Source: SHVO01 sp050250575
GTDB taxonomy: Bacteria > Pseudomonadota > Alphaproteobacteria > Rhodospirillales > Rhodospirillaceae
Direction: 5' to 3'
Assembly: GCA_050250575.1 (NCBI GenBank)
Contig: JBFWOJ010000002.1
Location: 1-64,000 of the forward strand
Length of the DNA stretch: 64,000 bases
Shown here: in pieces, positions 26,143 through 35,230 of the stretch
Layout of the letters: each line of letters starts with the position of its first letter
How positions within the stretch are numbered: position 1 is the first letter of the stretch
Notes under the pieces: model-generated
Seen by the model: the letters and a program-made list of their open reading frames with translations, nothing else
The model's database searches: none
Told to the model about the DNA's origin: nothing
Made by a program: the position numbers and the translations under genes

Positions 26143-26961
26143 TTAGGCCTTGGTTGCGCTGAAGGTGCCGCCGCCGGCGACGTTGCCTTTCATCGCATTG
26201 CCCTCGACGCGGCCGGTATACTTCCGCCCGCCGGCCGTGAAGGCGATCTCCGTGCCGTTCATCTTCGCTTCGCTGATCGGCTGCGCCTTACCGTCGACCG
26301 TCAATGTGCCTTCCAGCATCTGATAGTTCTGCTTGAGATTGAGCGTCCCGTTCGGGAGCTTCCAATTGCCTTCGACCTTAGCCGGGATGATCCACTTATA
26401 GGCCGTGCACCAGCTGGTGCATTCGCCGGTGGCCATCACCGTTTCGTCGGGATTCCAATCGCCCATGTTGAAGGAGTTGGAGACGACGCGCGTGCCCGGC
26501 TTCATGTCGAGCAGAATAGGACGCAACTTCACATTGAGCTGCGGGAGAAGGAACAGGGTGATGACGGTGGCCTTGGAAAAATCGGATTGGAAGATGTCCG
26601 CCTGGGCAAAGGTCGCCTTATCGGAGACTTTTTCCTGCGCGGCATTGAACTGCGCGAGCTTCACCATGTCGGGGTTATATTCGATGCCATGCGCACGGGT
26701 GCCGCGCTTGGCCGCCGTGATCACGGTGCGACCGTCGCCGGAACCAAGGTCGATGAGGTAGTCGTCCTTGGTGATTTGCGCCATGTCGAGCATCTTGTCG
26801 ACGAGAGCTTGCGGCGTGGGCACCCACACGACGTCCTTGCCCGCCTGGCCGGACTGCGGCTTGAAGGGCGCTTCGGCGGCGAATGAGGTGACGCCGGCGG
26901 CGCTGGTCAGCGCGAAAGCGGACACGGCGCAGACAAGGGTGAGGTTACGCAGACTGAACAT
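26143..26961 (-). CDS. Signal-peptide-bearing class I SAM-dependent methyltransferase
   Basis: 272 residues from the ATG at 26961, chosen because CGGGAG lies nine bases upstream; an ATG at 26970 would sit directly on that site. A clear signal peptide (MFSLRNLTLVCAVSAFALTS, cleavage near SFAAE) precedes a Rossmann methyltransferase domain with motif I YLIDLGSGDGRTV and acidic loop IEYNPDMV. The last 75 residues are a beta-rich tail (EGTLTVDGK, EIAFTAGGRKYTGRVEG). SAM methyltransferases normally act in the cytoplasm, so an exported member is odd. A second one lies at 37.3-38.0 kb. Substrate unknown. Confidence 0.83.
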   Translation of the reverse strand: MFSLRNLTLVCAVSAFALTSAAGVTSFAAEAPFKPQSGQAGKDVVWVPTPQALVDKMLDMAQITKDDYLIDLGSGDGRTVITAAKRGTRAHGIEYNPDMVKLAQFNAAQEKVSDKATFAQADIFQSDFSKATVITLFLLPQLNVKLRPILLDMKPGTRVVSNSFNMGDWNPDETVMATGECTSWCTAYKWIIPAKVEGNWKLPNGTLNLKQNYQMLEGTLTVDGKAQPISEAKMNGTEIAFTAGGRKYTGRVEGNAMKGNVAGGGTFSATKA

Positions 26962-27094
26962 GTTGTGCATCTCCCGGTGATGTTGGGGGGCGGCGAAGGA
27001 GGACACCCCCGGGCGCATCTTAGCCCACCCCGAGACGCACGCGCGAGGCCCTAAGGGGCTCAAATTTCAGTCAAAACGGCGTTACCTGCGCCCG

Positions 27095-28342
27095 TTAGGA
27101 GGCATCCGATCGCACGGTTTGAACACCGCGCGCCAGCGGAAGCCGCAACAATACGCGCAGACGGCCACCCCCGCACATCTCGGTTGTCACGGCCGCACCG
27201 AGAGCGGCGATGAATTGTTTGATGTGCGACAGGCGACCGGCGGCCTCGTCACCCGCCGCCCCAGGCGGCGTTTCGACCGTGAGCATCGCAAAGCCTCGCC
27301 CACCGAGATCATCGCCGGACAGAGTCACGACGATGGGCTCGCGGGTCGACGGCGCGCGCAGAGCGGGTTCGACGAGTTCTTCGAGGATGGTGCGCACGAA
27401 GTCCGCACGACCTTCGATCAACAGGCCATCGGCGATGTCGGCGCGCAGTCGATCGGCGTCCGTCGCAAGCGTCGTGGCCACGGTGTCGGTATGCGCCCGC
27501 ACGACGGACGACAGATCGACGATGCTGCGCGTCAGGGTGAGAACCTGCGCGGTCTCGGGCGAGGCTTCGGGCGGATCGTCGATCGCGCTTCCGTCATTGG
27601 CCGGAAGCGGCAGCAGAGCGGGATCGGGGACGGCGGTGATCTCGGCAAAGGCGTGGCCTACTTCTGCGAAGGACCGCAAGCGGCGCGTCTGGGTGAGCGC
27701 GAGGATCGCGGCCGCCAGCATCAACAATGCCGCCGCCGCCGCGCCGAGGGCCGCGCTGCGGAGCGGCGGCAACGAGAAATAGGGAATGGCCATGCTTCGC
27801 ACGGGGCGGCTGGCAACGAGGCGCCAGCACCCGGAAGGACTGGCCAGCGGGACGGCCGCCCAGTAGGTCCCGGCGGCCGATAACGCACTGGTACGCGTCG
27901 GCGCGCAGCTAGCGGAGAAATCTCCGAGCGTTCCACTGGCGACCGCGCGTTCCGCTTCGCCTTCCGTTCGCGCGGCGACGATCGCGGGAGCACCGGTGAT
28001 AAAAAAGACGCCGGACGCGCCGCCGTTTGCGGGAGTGAAGAATAGATACAGCGTACGATCGGCGGAGGCGTAAGGGTCCATGGCCTCGGCGATGACCGCT
28101 ACGTCGCCCGGCGTCGCCGCGCGCAGAATCGGCCGCAGTGCGTCGGCGAGCGCAAGTGCCGTGCGATCGAACTCTTCCGCGAGGAGCGCGCGGTTGCGCT
28201 CGTCGGCGGCGCGGCCGACGAGGAAGACGAGGAACGCCGTCAAGGCGATGAGGCTGCATCCTCCGGCGAGCACGAGACGCAAGCTCGCCGTGAGACGGCG
28301 CAAGAGCCCTCGGGGATGGGCCGCTTCGTTATCGGGAGGCAC
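27095..28342 (-). CDS. Membrane sensor-like protein with degenerate histidine-kinase ATPase domain (copy A)
   Basis: 415 residues from the GTG at 28342, which has AGGA upstream and overlaps the lipoprotein gene by 14 bases; an open frame extends to 28426 without a better start. TM1 is at about 15-40, then a 150-residue periplasmic domain with two Cys, then TM2 at about 200-222. The cytoplasmic part resembles a kinase ATPase domain (DLSSVVRAH..., GRADFVRTILEELVEPAL), but the N-box Asn is replaced and no phospho-acceptor His is seen. The ATP lid is missing, and G1/G2 collapse to PPGAAGDEAAGRLSHIKQF. It shares this layout with copy B at 29.9-31.2 kb. It is probably a non-catalytic pseudokinase. 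Confidence 0.7.
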   Translation of the reverse strand: MPPDNEAAHPRGLLRRLTASLRLVLAGGCSLIALTAFLVFLVGRAADERNRALLAEEFDRTALALADALRPILRAATPGDVAVIAEAMDPYASADRTLYLFFTPANGGASGVFFITGAPAIVAARTEGEAERAVASGTLGDFSASCAPTRTSALSAAGTYWAAVPLASPSGCWRLVASRPVRSMAIPYFSLPPLRSAALGAAAAALLMLAAAILALTQTRRLRSFAEVGHAFAEITAVPDPALLPLPANDGSAIDDPPEASPETAQVLTLTRSIVDLSSVVRAHTDTVATTLATDADRLRADIADGLLIEGRADFVRTILEELVEPALRAPSTREPIVVTLSGDDLGGRGFAMLTVETPPGAAGDEAAGRLSHIKQFIAALGAAVTTEMCGGGRLRVLLRLPLARGVQTVRSDAS

Positions 28343-28853
28343 TGCGCCGATCCTGCGCGCAGGGAATATCGGCTTTATCGGACACGCCGGGCGCGGTGCG
28401 CACCACTTTGTGGGCCAGCGCCGCATATTTGCCGCGTGTCACATCGCGGAAGAAGGTGACTTCGACGCGGCATCCCGCGCCGCGGTACAGCCAAATCCTG
28501 CGGCCGCTGCGCTCCATGCGCTCGGTGGGTTCGCCGAGGACGCCGCGCACCTCGGCTTCATCAAGCCCAGCCACGGAAACGACAGGCGCGGGGACGATGG
28601 GCTGCGCCGCGCGCGCGCGTTTTTGCACGGGCTTGGCGAAGGGCTGCGCGGGACGCACCGACGCCACGGCGCGCGCAGGAGATGCCGAAGGTGTGCGCGC
28701 AACCTCAATTCCGGCGTCGGGACTTTCGTCATCGGGAGGGCCAAAGAAGGCGCGGAGCTGACTGCTGCTACACCCGGAAACCAGCAGAAGCGCGGCCACG
28801 CCCAGCGCGCGTGGCAAGGCCGTCGCATACAACCGCGTGCATAACAGGTTCAT
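28329..28853 (-). CDS. Envelope lipoprotein with SmpA/BamE-like C-terminal domain (copy A)
   Basis: 174 residues with a GGGAG ribosome-binding site. The lipoprotein signal peptide ends in a lipobox LLVSGC, so the mature protein would be anchored by a lipidated Cys. A Pro/Ala-rich linker leads to a domain of about 70 residues: APVVSVAGLDEAEVRGVLGEP, then RRIWLYRGAGCRVEVTFFRD and VTRGKYAAL. The pattern (a helix with VR-LGEP, then W-Y strands) resembles the SmpA/OmlA/BamE fold. Two Cys (GAGC and IPC) are conserved in copy B. It overlaps the pseudokinase gene downstream, so the two are coupled. Function unknown. Confidence 0.72.
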   Translation of the reverse strand: MNLLCTRLYATALPRALGVAALLLVSGCSSSQLRAFFGPPDDESPDAGIEVARTPSASPARAVASVRPAQPFAKPVQKRARAAQPIVPAPVVSVAGLDEAEVRGVLGEPTERMERSGRRIWLYRGAGCRVEVTFFRDVTRGKYAALAHKVVRTAPGVSDKADIPCAQDRRSASR

Positions 28854-28992
28854 GCTTTCTCCCGCCGTTTGATCCTAAACGCGCTGCGGTCGAGAAAAGG
28901 TTCGCCCTCCGGGTGCACAAAAGAGAACGGCGCGGGTCAACCACCCGCGCCGGTCACGACATCGCTACTTATTATTTATCGCTACTTATTAT

Positions 28993-29715
28993 CTAAAGCG
29001 CGCAGTTCTTGTATTCGGCTGCCATGCACTTGCTGGCGCTTTCGCGCGCGGCTTTCACTTGTTCCGGCTTCAGGGCCGCCGCCACGCGGTTACGGCTGGC
29101 GGTCGCCGCCTCGGCTTCCTTGCCGGTGGCCTTGGCGACCGCGAGGGTGAAGTAGGTATAAGCCTTGGCTTTATCCGCCGGAACACCCTTGCCCGTTTCA
29201 TACATCGCGCCGAGGCTGGCCATCGCCGGCGTGTATCCTTGCGCAACGGCCTTCTTGTACCAGTTCAGCGCGTCCTTATCGCTTTTCGCGACGCCTTCGC
29301 CGCGCATGTAGAGATCGCCCAGCTGCGCTTGCGCCGCCGGACTGCCGAGATCGCCCGCCTGGCGGAACCACTTCGCCGCTTCCGCCGGATTCTTGTCGAT
29401 GCCCTTGCGGCCTTCCGCATATACGCGGCCGATTTGATACGCGGCTTCTGGATTCTTCTGGCCCGCAGCCATCTCCCAATATTTCACAGCCTTTTTGGAA
29501 TCGAGATCGACCCCGAGACCTTGGGCGTAGAGGAGACCGACGTTGAACTGCGCCTTGACGTCGCCTTTGTCGGCCAGCGGCTCCCAGTTCTTGAGCGCGG
29601 TGTGGAAATCGCGCTTGTTATAAGCCTTTGCCCCCTCCTCGTAAGACTGGGCCAACACCGGACCCGCCAAGAGAGCCGCGCCGATGGCCGTGCAATAGAA
29701 CAGCTTCCGCATCAT
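28993..29715 (-). CDS. Secreted Sel1-repeat protein
   Basis: 240 residues with a signal peptide (cleavage after VLAQS) and about five Sel1-like repeats (for example AQFNVGLLYAQGLGV, AAYQIGRVYAEGRKG, AQLGDLYMRGEGVAKSD, AMASLGAMYETGKGV). Sel1 repeats are alpha-alpha solenoids that scaffold protein complexes in the periplasm or outside. A Cys pair occurs near the end (SKCMAAEYKNC). It lies between the two lipoprotein/pseudokinase cassettes on the same strand, which suggests a common process, but separate promoters are possible (227 and 139 bases of spacing). Confidence 0.88.
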   Translation of the reverse strand: MMRKLFYCTAIGAALLAGPVLAQSYEEGAKAYNKRDFHTALKNWEPLADKGDVKAQFNVGLLYAQGLGVDLDSKKAVKYWEMAAGQKNPEAAYQIGRVYAEGRKGIDKNPAEAAKWFRQAGDLGSPAAQAQLGDLYMRGEGVAKSDKDALNWYKKAVAQGYTPAMASLGAMYETGKGVPADKAKAYTYFTLAVAKATGKEAEAATASRNRVAAALKPEQVKAARESASKCMAAEYKNCAL

Positions 29716-29942
29716 TCCTCACTGAACAAAACTAATGACACTCTAATTCTGGCTGCGAAATGTGTTCATTTGGTGAACCTCACATGGCGAGCCGGTGGTA
29801 GCACGCGGCATCCGGAGGTTGCCGCGGTGCGTAGCACTAACCTTATCATCCGCCTGTGACAATATCGGGATTCCCGCATGACCGATTGTCGCTCGTGCGT
29901 CGAACGTGCGGGTCGAAAAAATCCTCTTCCGACCGGTGCGAT

Positions 29943-31199
29943 CTACGACGCGTGGAATGCGAGGCGCACGGTGACCCCGCCGTCGTCGCGATGCTCACAA
30001 GCGCTGACCCCGCCGAGCGCGGCGATGAATTGCTTGACGAGGGAGAGACGTCCCATGGCTTCGCCCGGCGCCGCCCCGGGAGGATCGTAGTCCACGGTCA
30101 GGAAAGCGCGCCGGCGCGATTCATCGGTTTCGGCGGCGAGTGTGATGTGCGCTTTGCCGTCGCCGTCGAGGCCGCTGCCGATCAATTCGCCAAGAATGGC
30201 GCTGACAAAGTCCGCGCGGCCTTGAATGACAACGCCTTCGGCAATTTCGGCCGCGAGCTGCGCGCCTTTGGGCTTTTGACGCTCGGCCTCGACATAAGCA
30301 CGCACGACTTGCGAGAGATCGATGGGGCCGCGGATGGTGTCGAGCAGCCCGCCCGCGTCATCGCGATGGGCGTCGGCGGGCGTGGACGGCTCCTCATGCG
30401 GCGGCGCTGTGACATCGTCGCGCAGCCTGAGCTCGACGGCTTGCGGCGCGGATGGGACCGCCGCGGCAATAGCGTCATCGGCGCGCGGAACTTCGAACAC
30501 GGGTTCGATCCTGGCCGGCGCGAGGTCCGGCAGGCCATCCGCTTCCTGCGCCCGCACGCGCCGCAAATCCGCGACCAGCCGCAAGGCATTCCATAAACCA
30601 AGGAGCAAAAGAGCCGCGGCGGAGAGGGCGGTGACGGCGAGCGGTGTATGAGAACGCCACGCCGCAGGGGTTGGCGGCGGAAACGCGGCGATCACACCCC
30701 AACATCCGTGCGGACTGCGGATGCGGCTGAGCGTGGTGAGCGCCGAAGCGCCGAAGGTGAGAGTTCCCCGAAGATCGGGCGCGTCGCAAAGCTCGCCAAA
30801 GCGCTCGAGAATGCCCCCGGCCTGCACTTGTTCGCCCGCCACAGGGGAATCGGTTTGTGCGATCAGGAATACGCCCGACGTCGAACCGGCCTGGCGGAAG
30901 AAAAGTTTCAGCGATATGTCGTCACTCGCATAGCCGGCGAGAGCCCGTGTCAGCTCTTCGGCGTCCGCGGGGGACCCCCGCACCAGCAGCGGCATCAGTC
31001 CTTGAACAATGAGCGCGGTACGATCGTGCGAGTGCCGCACATATGCCTTCTCTTCGCCCGCCCCCCACGCGCCGACCACGCTGTAGACAAACGCCCCGAT
31101 GGCCACCATCGCGAAGACGAACAGGCTGGCTTGGACGATCGCGGAGATCATGGTCGCGTGCAAGGTTGCCGGCCCCACGGACGCGTGCTCCTCGTTCAT
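29943..31199 (-). CDS. Membrane sensor-like protein with degenerate histidine-kinase ATPase domain (copy B)
   Basis: 418 residues starting one base after the stop of the copy-B lipoprotein gene. TM1 is at about 20-44, then a periplasmic domain with two Cys (ELCDAP and PHGCWG, like copy A), then TM2 at about 200-220 and an acidic linker. The cytoplasmic end shares with copy A IDLSQVVRAYV, the GRADFVSAILGELI segment and MGRLSLVKQFIAALGG. As in copy A the N-box Asn, phospho-acceptor His and ATP lid are missing, so autophosphorylation looks impossible. Paralogy of both members of the cassette shows a two-gene duplication. Confidence 0.7.
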   Translation of the reverse strand: MNEEHASVGPATLHATMISAIVQASLFVFAMVAIGAFVYSVVGAWGAGEEKAYVRHSHDRTALIVQGLMPLLVRGSPADAEELTRALAGYASDDISLKLFFRQAGSTSGVFLIAQTDSPVAGEQVQAGGILERFGELCDAPDLRGTLTFGASALTTLSRIRSPHGCWGVIAAFPPPTPAAWRSHTPLAVTALSAAALLLLGLWNALRLVADLRRVRAQEADGLPDLAPARIEPVFEVPRADDAIAAAVPSAPQAVELRLRDDVTAPPHEEPSTPADAHRDDAGGLLDTIRGPIDLSQVVRAYVEAERQKPKGAQLAAEIAEGVVIQGRADFVSAILGELIGSGLDGDGKAHITLAAETDESRRRAFLTVDYDPPGAAPGEAMGRLSLVKQFIAALGGVSACEHRDDGGVTVRLAFHAS

Positions 31200-31200
31200 G

Positions 31201-32031
31201 TCAGCGCACAGCGGTTTGCGATACGCCGCGCAAGCACGGACCGCGCATGGTCCGTTCGTCCGCGGCCACGGTCTTGTGCTCGAGGGCGGTGTAAACGCCG
31301 CGCGTCACGTCGAGGAAAAGCATCACCTCGACCACGCAGCCGTCCCCAACATAAGTCCATATCTTCTGCGAGCCTTTGGAGACCTCTTCGCGCGGTTCAC
31401 CGAGCGCGCCGCGCAGCTCATGCTCGGTCATACCCGTGAGCGAGACAGCGGCGGGCACGATCGGCCTTTGCACCGGCGCCGCCGCTATCGCCGGCCCAGG
31501 CGGCGACAGCGCCGCGGTATCTCCGGAATCGGCCAAGGAAGACGGGTCCGCCGTTCGCGGCGAAGACGAACGCGCGCCGGGCCGTTGCGGCGAGGCCGGC
31601 GGCAAGGCGAGACGCGCGGCGAGCGCTTTCCGGCCTGCTTCGGCGGCGGCCCCGTCGCGGCGCGGCGCCTCGTCATCGCGCACGACGGGCGGAACATCTT
31701 CGGCCGTCGGCGATGTGAGCGGAAGCGGACGTTCGAGCGCCGATGCCGCCGGCGAGGCCAGCGGCCGTGGGCGGCCTACGGTAACGCCGCCGCCTGCCCG
31801 CCGACGGGACCCGCGTTCGGCGCCGAGAAGCGCCGTTTCTTCGAAACCGGGCTCCTCGGCGTCGTACACATAGACGGTCTCGCGCGTCGCCGAGGCGCGG
31901 TACGGCCCGTAACCCGCAGCAGCAATCGCGTCGGGACGGCGCAAGTCTTCCGTCCACCACTCGCGGATCGATTGATTGCAGCCGCACAGCACAACCGCCG
32001 TCAGTGCGAGGCCGAATGCGTTCTTGAACAT
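31201..32031 (-). CDS. Envelope lipoprotein with SmpA/BamE-like C-terminal domain (copy B, extended)
   Basis: 276 residues from the ATG at 32031; an upstream in-frame extension to 32121 lacks signal features and is rejected. The lipobox is VVLCGC after a short signal peptide. About 150 residues of low-complexity Pro/Ala/Ser/Arg linker follow, then the C-terminal domain shared with copy A: PIVPAAVSLTGMTEHELRGAL, GEPREE, KIWTYVGDGCVVEVMLFLDV and TRGVYTALEHK. The two conserved Cys are present. The long linker could span periplasm or peptidoglycan. It is tightly coupled to the copy-B pseudokinase. Confidence 0.7.
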   Translation of the reverse strand: MFKNAFGLALTAVVLCGCNQSIREWWTEDLRRPDAIAAAGYGPYRASATRETVYVYDAEEPGFEETALLGAERGSRRRAGGGVTVGRPRPLASPAASALERPLPLTSPTAEDVPPVVRDDEAPRRDGAAAEAGRKALAARLALPPASPQRPGARSSSPRTADPSSLADSGDTAALSPPGPAIAAAPVQRPIVPAAVSLTGMTEHELRGALGEPREEVSKGSQKIWTYVGDGCVVEVMLFLDVTRGVYTALEHKTVAADERTMRGPCLRGVSQTAVR

Positions 32032-32187
32032 ATGACGTCCGTCAGGATGAAAAGCCCGACGTGTAAACGCGTCCTTCCTTAAAAGGTTCAGGCGAACCCG
32101 GGCGCGCGCGTGCAAGCTCATGCAGAGGTGGCGGTGTGAGATGACTTCGCGTAGTCTCGCGCCCTGTCATCGTTTTCGGGGGGATTC

Positions 32188-33474
32188 ATGACGGAGAGCG
32201 CGCTCACGAGTTTGGACACCGTCACGCAGTCGGCGGTCCGCAAGGCGGCCTGGCGGCTGATCCCCCTGCTCTGCGTCGCTTACATCATCAGCTATATCGA
32301 CCGCACCAACGTCGGATTCGCCGCGCTGACGATGAACCCGGACTTGGGACTGACGGCCGAACAATTCGGTTTCGCCGCCGGCATGTTCTTCGTCGGATAC
32401 TGCATTTTTGAAATTCCGAGCAATGTCGCGCTGCAAAGGTACGGCGCGCGGCGCTGGCTGGCGCGCATCATGGTGACCTGGGGCCTTGCCGCCGCCGGCA
32501 CAGCGTTCGCGACCGGGCCCGTGAGCTACAGCGTGATCCGCTTCATCACCGGCGTCGCCGAAGCCGGCTTTTATCCTGGCGCGATCTTCTATATCGCGAC
32601 GTGGTTTCCGGTCGCCGTGCGCGGACGCATCCTTGCCTGGTTCGTGGTCGCGGTGCCGCTGTCTTCGGTGATCAGCGGACCGATCTCGACCGCGCTTCTG
32701 GAAATGGACGGGGTTTACGGGCTCACGGGCTGGCAATGGCTGTTCATCATCGAAGGCCTGCCCGCTTGTCTGCTCGGCGCCATCACGCTCAAAATGTTGG
32801 CGGACCGACCGGAAGACGCGCGGTGGCTGACGCCCGAGGAAAAGCGGGCATTGCGGGCGCAGCTTGATTCCGAAGCGCACCCGAGCACGAAAAAGGATCT
32901 GTGGTCGGCGCTTGTCGATCCGCGCGTGCTGGTGCTGTCGCTTGCCTACTTCTTCTTTGTCACCGGTTCCATCGGCGTCGGCATCTGGCTGCCGCAAATC
33001 CTGAAGCCGTTCGGACTGACGACACTCGAAGTCGGTTTTGTCTCCGCGATTCCTTACATCGCCGGCTGCGTCGCGCTGATCTTGTGGTCCCACCTGCTCG
33101 ACCGCTCGCGCAAGTACCTCAAGAATTATGCGATCGGCTGCTTCGTGTCGGCGCTTGGATTCCTGTCGTCGGTCTTCACCGACAATCTGTGGTTGGCGGT
33201 GGCGGGAGTTTCGATCGCCCTCATCGGTATGAGCGGCGCGCGGCCGGCGATCTTTTGCATTCCGCCGCGGTTCCTGTCCGGGGCAGCGGCCGCCGGCGGC
33301 ATCGCGCTCATCAATTCCTTTGGAAACCTCGGCGGATTCCTGGGCCCTTACGCGATCGGGTGGATCCGTCAAAACACCGGCGGCTTTACGGGCGCGCTTT
33401 ATTTCCTTGCCGCCTCGATGGCGCTGTCGGCGATCCTGTGCCTCGGCGTACGGTTCCTGAAGGTCAAGGCTTGA
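32188..33474 (+). CDS. MFS transporter, anion:cation symporter (ACS) family
   Basis: 428 residues, 12 predicted membrane helices. ACS-family markers are visible: YIISYIDRTNVGFAAL in TM1, then GMFFVGYCIFEIPSN in TM2 and GVAEAGFYPGAIFYIATWFP in TM4. These carriers take up organic anions such as hexonates, hexuronates, tartrate or phthalate with protons. The start has a GGGGGGA ribosome-binding site. Its end overlaps by 11 bases the end of the convergent IlvD/Edd dehydratase gene, and an SDR lies beyond. The neighbourhood favours a sugar-acid substrate. Confidence 0.92.
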   Translation: MTESALTSLDTVTQSAVRKAAWRLIPLLCVAYIISYIDRTNVGFAALTMNPDLGLTAEQFGFAAGMFFVGYCIFEIPSNVALQRYGARRWLARIMVTWGLAAAGTAFATGPVSYSVIRFITGVAEAGFYPGAIFYIATWFPVAVRGRILAWFVVAVPLSSVISGPISTALLEMDGVYGLTGWQWLFIIEGLPACLLGAITLKMLADRPEDARWLTPEEKRALRAQLDSEAHPSTKKDLWSALVDPRVLVLSLAYFFFVTGSIGVGIWLPQILKPFGLTTLEVGFVSAIPYIAGCVALILWSHLLDRSRKYLKNYAIGCFVSALGFLSSVFTDNLWLAVAGVSIALIGMSGARPAIFCIPPRFLSGAAAAGGIALINSFGNLGGFLGPYAIGWIRQNTGGFTGALYFLAASMALSAILCLGVRFLKVKA

Positions 33475-35182
33475 CGCCTTCCTTCTTCAGGAAGCTGAAG
33501 TCGCAGCCTTCTTCCGCCTGGGTCATGAACTGATCGTGCAGCCAGGAATGGCCGCGCGTCGCCTGAGGCGGCGGCGGCGGGAGCTTTGCACGGCGCGCGG
33601 CCAGCGTCTTCTCGTCGACGAGAAGATCGACGGAACGCTTCGCGACGCTGACGCGGATGCGGTCGCCGTCCTCGACGAGGGCGAGCGGGCCGCCCGAGGC
33701 GGAGTCGGGCGAGACGTGCAGGATGACACTTCCGAAGGCCGTGCCGCTCATACGCGCGTCGGAGATGCGCATCATGTCCTTCACGCCCGCGCTTGCCAGC
33801 TTCTTGGGAATGGGCAGATAGCCCGCTTCCGGCATGCAGGCTTCGCTCTTGGGGCCGGCGTTCTTCAGCACCAGGATATCGTCGGCGGTGACGTCGAGGT
33901 CGGGCGCATCGATACGGTGGGAGAGATCCTCGAGGGAACTGAACACGACGCAGCGCCCTTCCTTCTCAAATAATGCGGAATCCGCCGCGGCGCGCTTCAA
34001 GATCGCGCCCTGGGGCGCGAGGGAGCCGAACAACGCCACAAGTCCGCCGACAGCCTGGAGCGGCTCTTTCATTGTGCGCACGACATTGCGGTCGACCCAC
34101 GGGTCCCACGCATCCAAACGCGCGCCGATGGTTTCGCCGGTGATGGTGACGCAGTCGAGATGAAGCAGAGGTCTCAACTCGCGCATCACGGCGGGGATGC
34201 CGCCTGCGGCCGCGAGATCCTCCATGTAACCCGATCCGCTGGGTTTGAGATCGACCAGCACCGGCGTTGAGTCGGAGAGTTCGTTGAGGCGATTCAAATC
34301 AATCTTGATACCGAGGCGGCCGGCGATTGCAGTGAGGTGAATGACGGCGTTGGTCGAACCGCCGATGGCGAGCAGGACGCGCAGCGCGTTCTCGACGGAT
34401 TTCGGCGTGATGATCCTGCTGGGGCGGCGATCGCTGCCCATGAGCGAGACCGCGAGTTGGCCGCTGGCCTCGGCAATGCGCAGGCGGTCGGCGTCGACCG
34501 CCGGAACCGCCGCGGCGCCGGCCGGCATCATGCCGAGGGCTTCGGCGATGGACGCCATCGTGCTTGCCGTGCCCATCACCGCGCAGGTGCCGGTGGTGGA
34601 AGCGAGGCGCCCCTCCACACGATCGATCTCGGCATCGGTGATCTTGCCGGCACGGTAGGTTGCCCAGAAGCGGCGGCAGTCGGTGCAGGCGCCGAGGCGC
34701 TCGCTGCGATATCTGCTGGTCGACATCGGACCTGTGACCACTTGCACCGCCGGAATATCGGCCGAAGCGGCGCCCATGAGCTGCGCCGGTACGGTCTTGT
34801 CGCAGCCGCCGATGAGGACGACGGCGTCCATGGGCTGGGCGCGGATCATCTCCTCCACGTCCATGGACATGAGGTTGCGGTATTTGAGACTTGTCGGAGA
34901 CAGGAAAGTCTCGCCGAGAGAAATCGTCGGGAAGTCGATCGGCAGCGCGCCGGCGGCAAGCACGCCGCGCTTCACCGCTTCGATCAGCGCCGGCATATCG
35001 CGATGACAATTGTTGTAGCCGCTGGCCGAATGACAGATGCCGACAATGGGCTTGTCCAGCATCTCGCGGCTATAGCCCATGGAACGGGCGAAGGAGCGGC
35101 GCAAATAAAGGCTGAACTTCGGGTCACCGTAATTGGTGAGCCCGCGTTTGAATCCGAGACCTTTCTTGTCGTCTGCGCTCAT
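33464..35182 (-). CDS. IlvD/Edd family dehydratase (likely aldonate/pentonate dehydratase)
   Basis: 572 residues from the ATG at 35182; the same frame stays open to 36091 but that part is an antisense shadow of the SDR gene. Iron-sulfur cysteines are present in GICHSASGYNNCHRD, IGGCDKTVPA and GTCAVMGTASTM. The ASTTGTCAVMGTASTM form is closer to sugar-acid (arabinonate/xylonate-type) dehydratases than to IlvD. The enzyme would remove water from an aldonic acid to give a 2-keto-3-deoxy acid. Transporter and SDR neighbours agree. The precise sugar acid is not fixed by sequence alone. Confidence 0.9.
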   Translation of the reverse strand: MSADDKKGLGFKRGLTNYGDPKFSLYLRRSFARSMGYSREMLDKPIVGICHSASGYNNCHRDMPALIEAVKRGVLAAGALPIDFPTISLGETFLSPTSLKYRNLMSMDVEEMIRAQPMDAVVLIGGCDKTVPAQLMGAASADIPAVQVVTGPMSTSRYRSERLGACTDCRRFWATYRAGKITDAEIDRVEGRLASTTGTCAVMGTASTMASIAEALGMMPAGAAAVPAVDADRLRIAEASGQLAVSLMGSDRRPSRIITPKSVENALRVLLAIGGSTNAVIHLTAIAGRLGIKIDLNRLNELSDSTPVLVDLKPSGSGYMEDLAAAGGIPAVMRELRPLLHLDCVTITGETIGARLDAWDPWVDRNVVRTMKEPLQAVGGLVALFGSLAPQGAILKRAAADSALFEKEGRCVVFSSLEDLSHRIDAPDLDVTADDILVLKNAGPKSEACMPEAGYLPIPKKLASAGVKDMMRISDARMSGTAFGSVILHVSPDSASGGPLALVEDGDRIRVSVAKRSVDLLVDEKTLAARRAKLPPPPPQATRGHSWLHDQFMTQAEEGCDFSFLKKEGVKP

Positions 35183-35230
35183 GGCTTTATCGTATATGCT
35201 ATCCGGCACCTGATTGGGGAGACTGTTTAA
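35183..35230. promoter_or_regulatory. Divergent promoter region between dehydratase and SDR genes
   Basis: Only 48 bases separate the two divergent starts. The AT-rich core ATCGTATATGCTAT contains an imperfect palindrome (CGTATATG), similar in kind to operators of GntR-type sugar-acid regulators. One shared regulator could control both genes. No regulator gene is in the locus. Confidence 0.3.
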
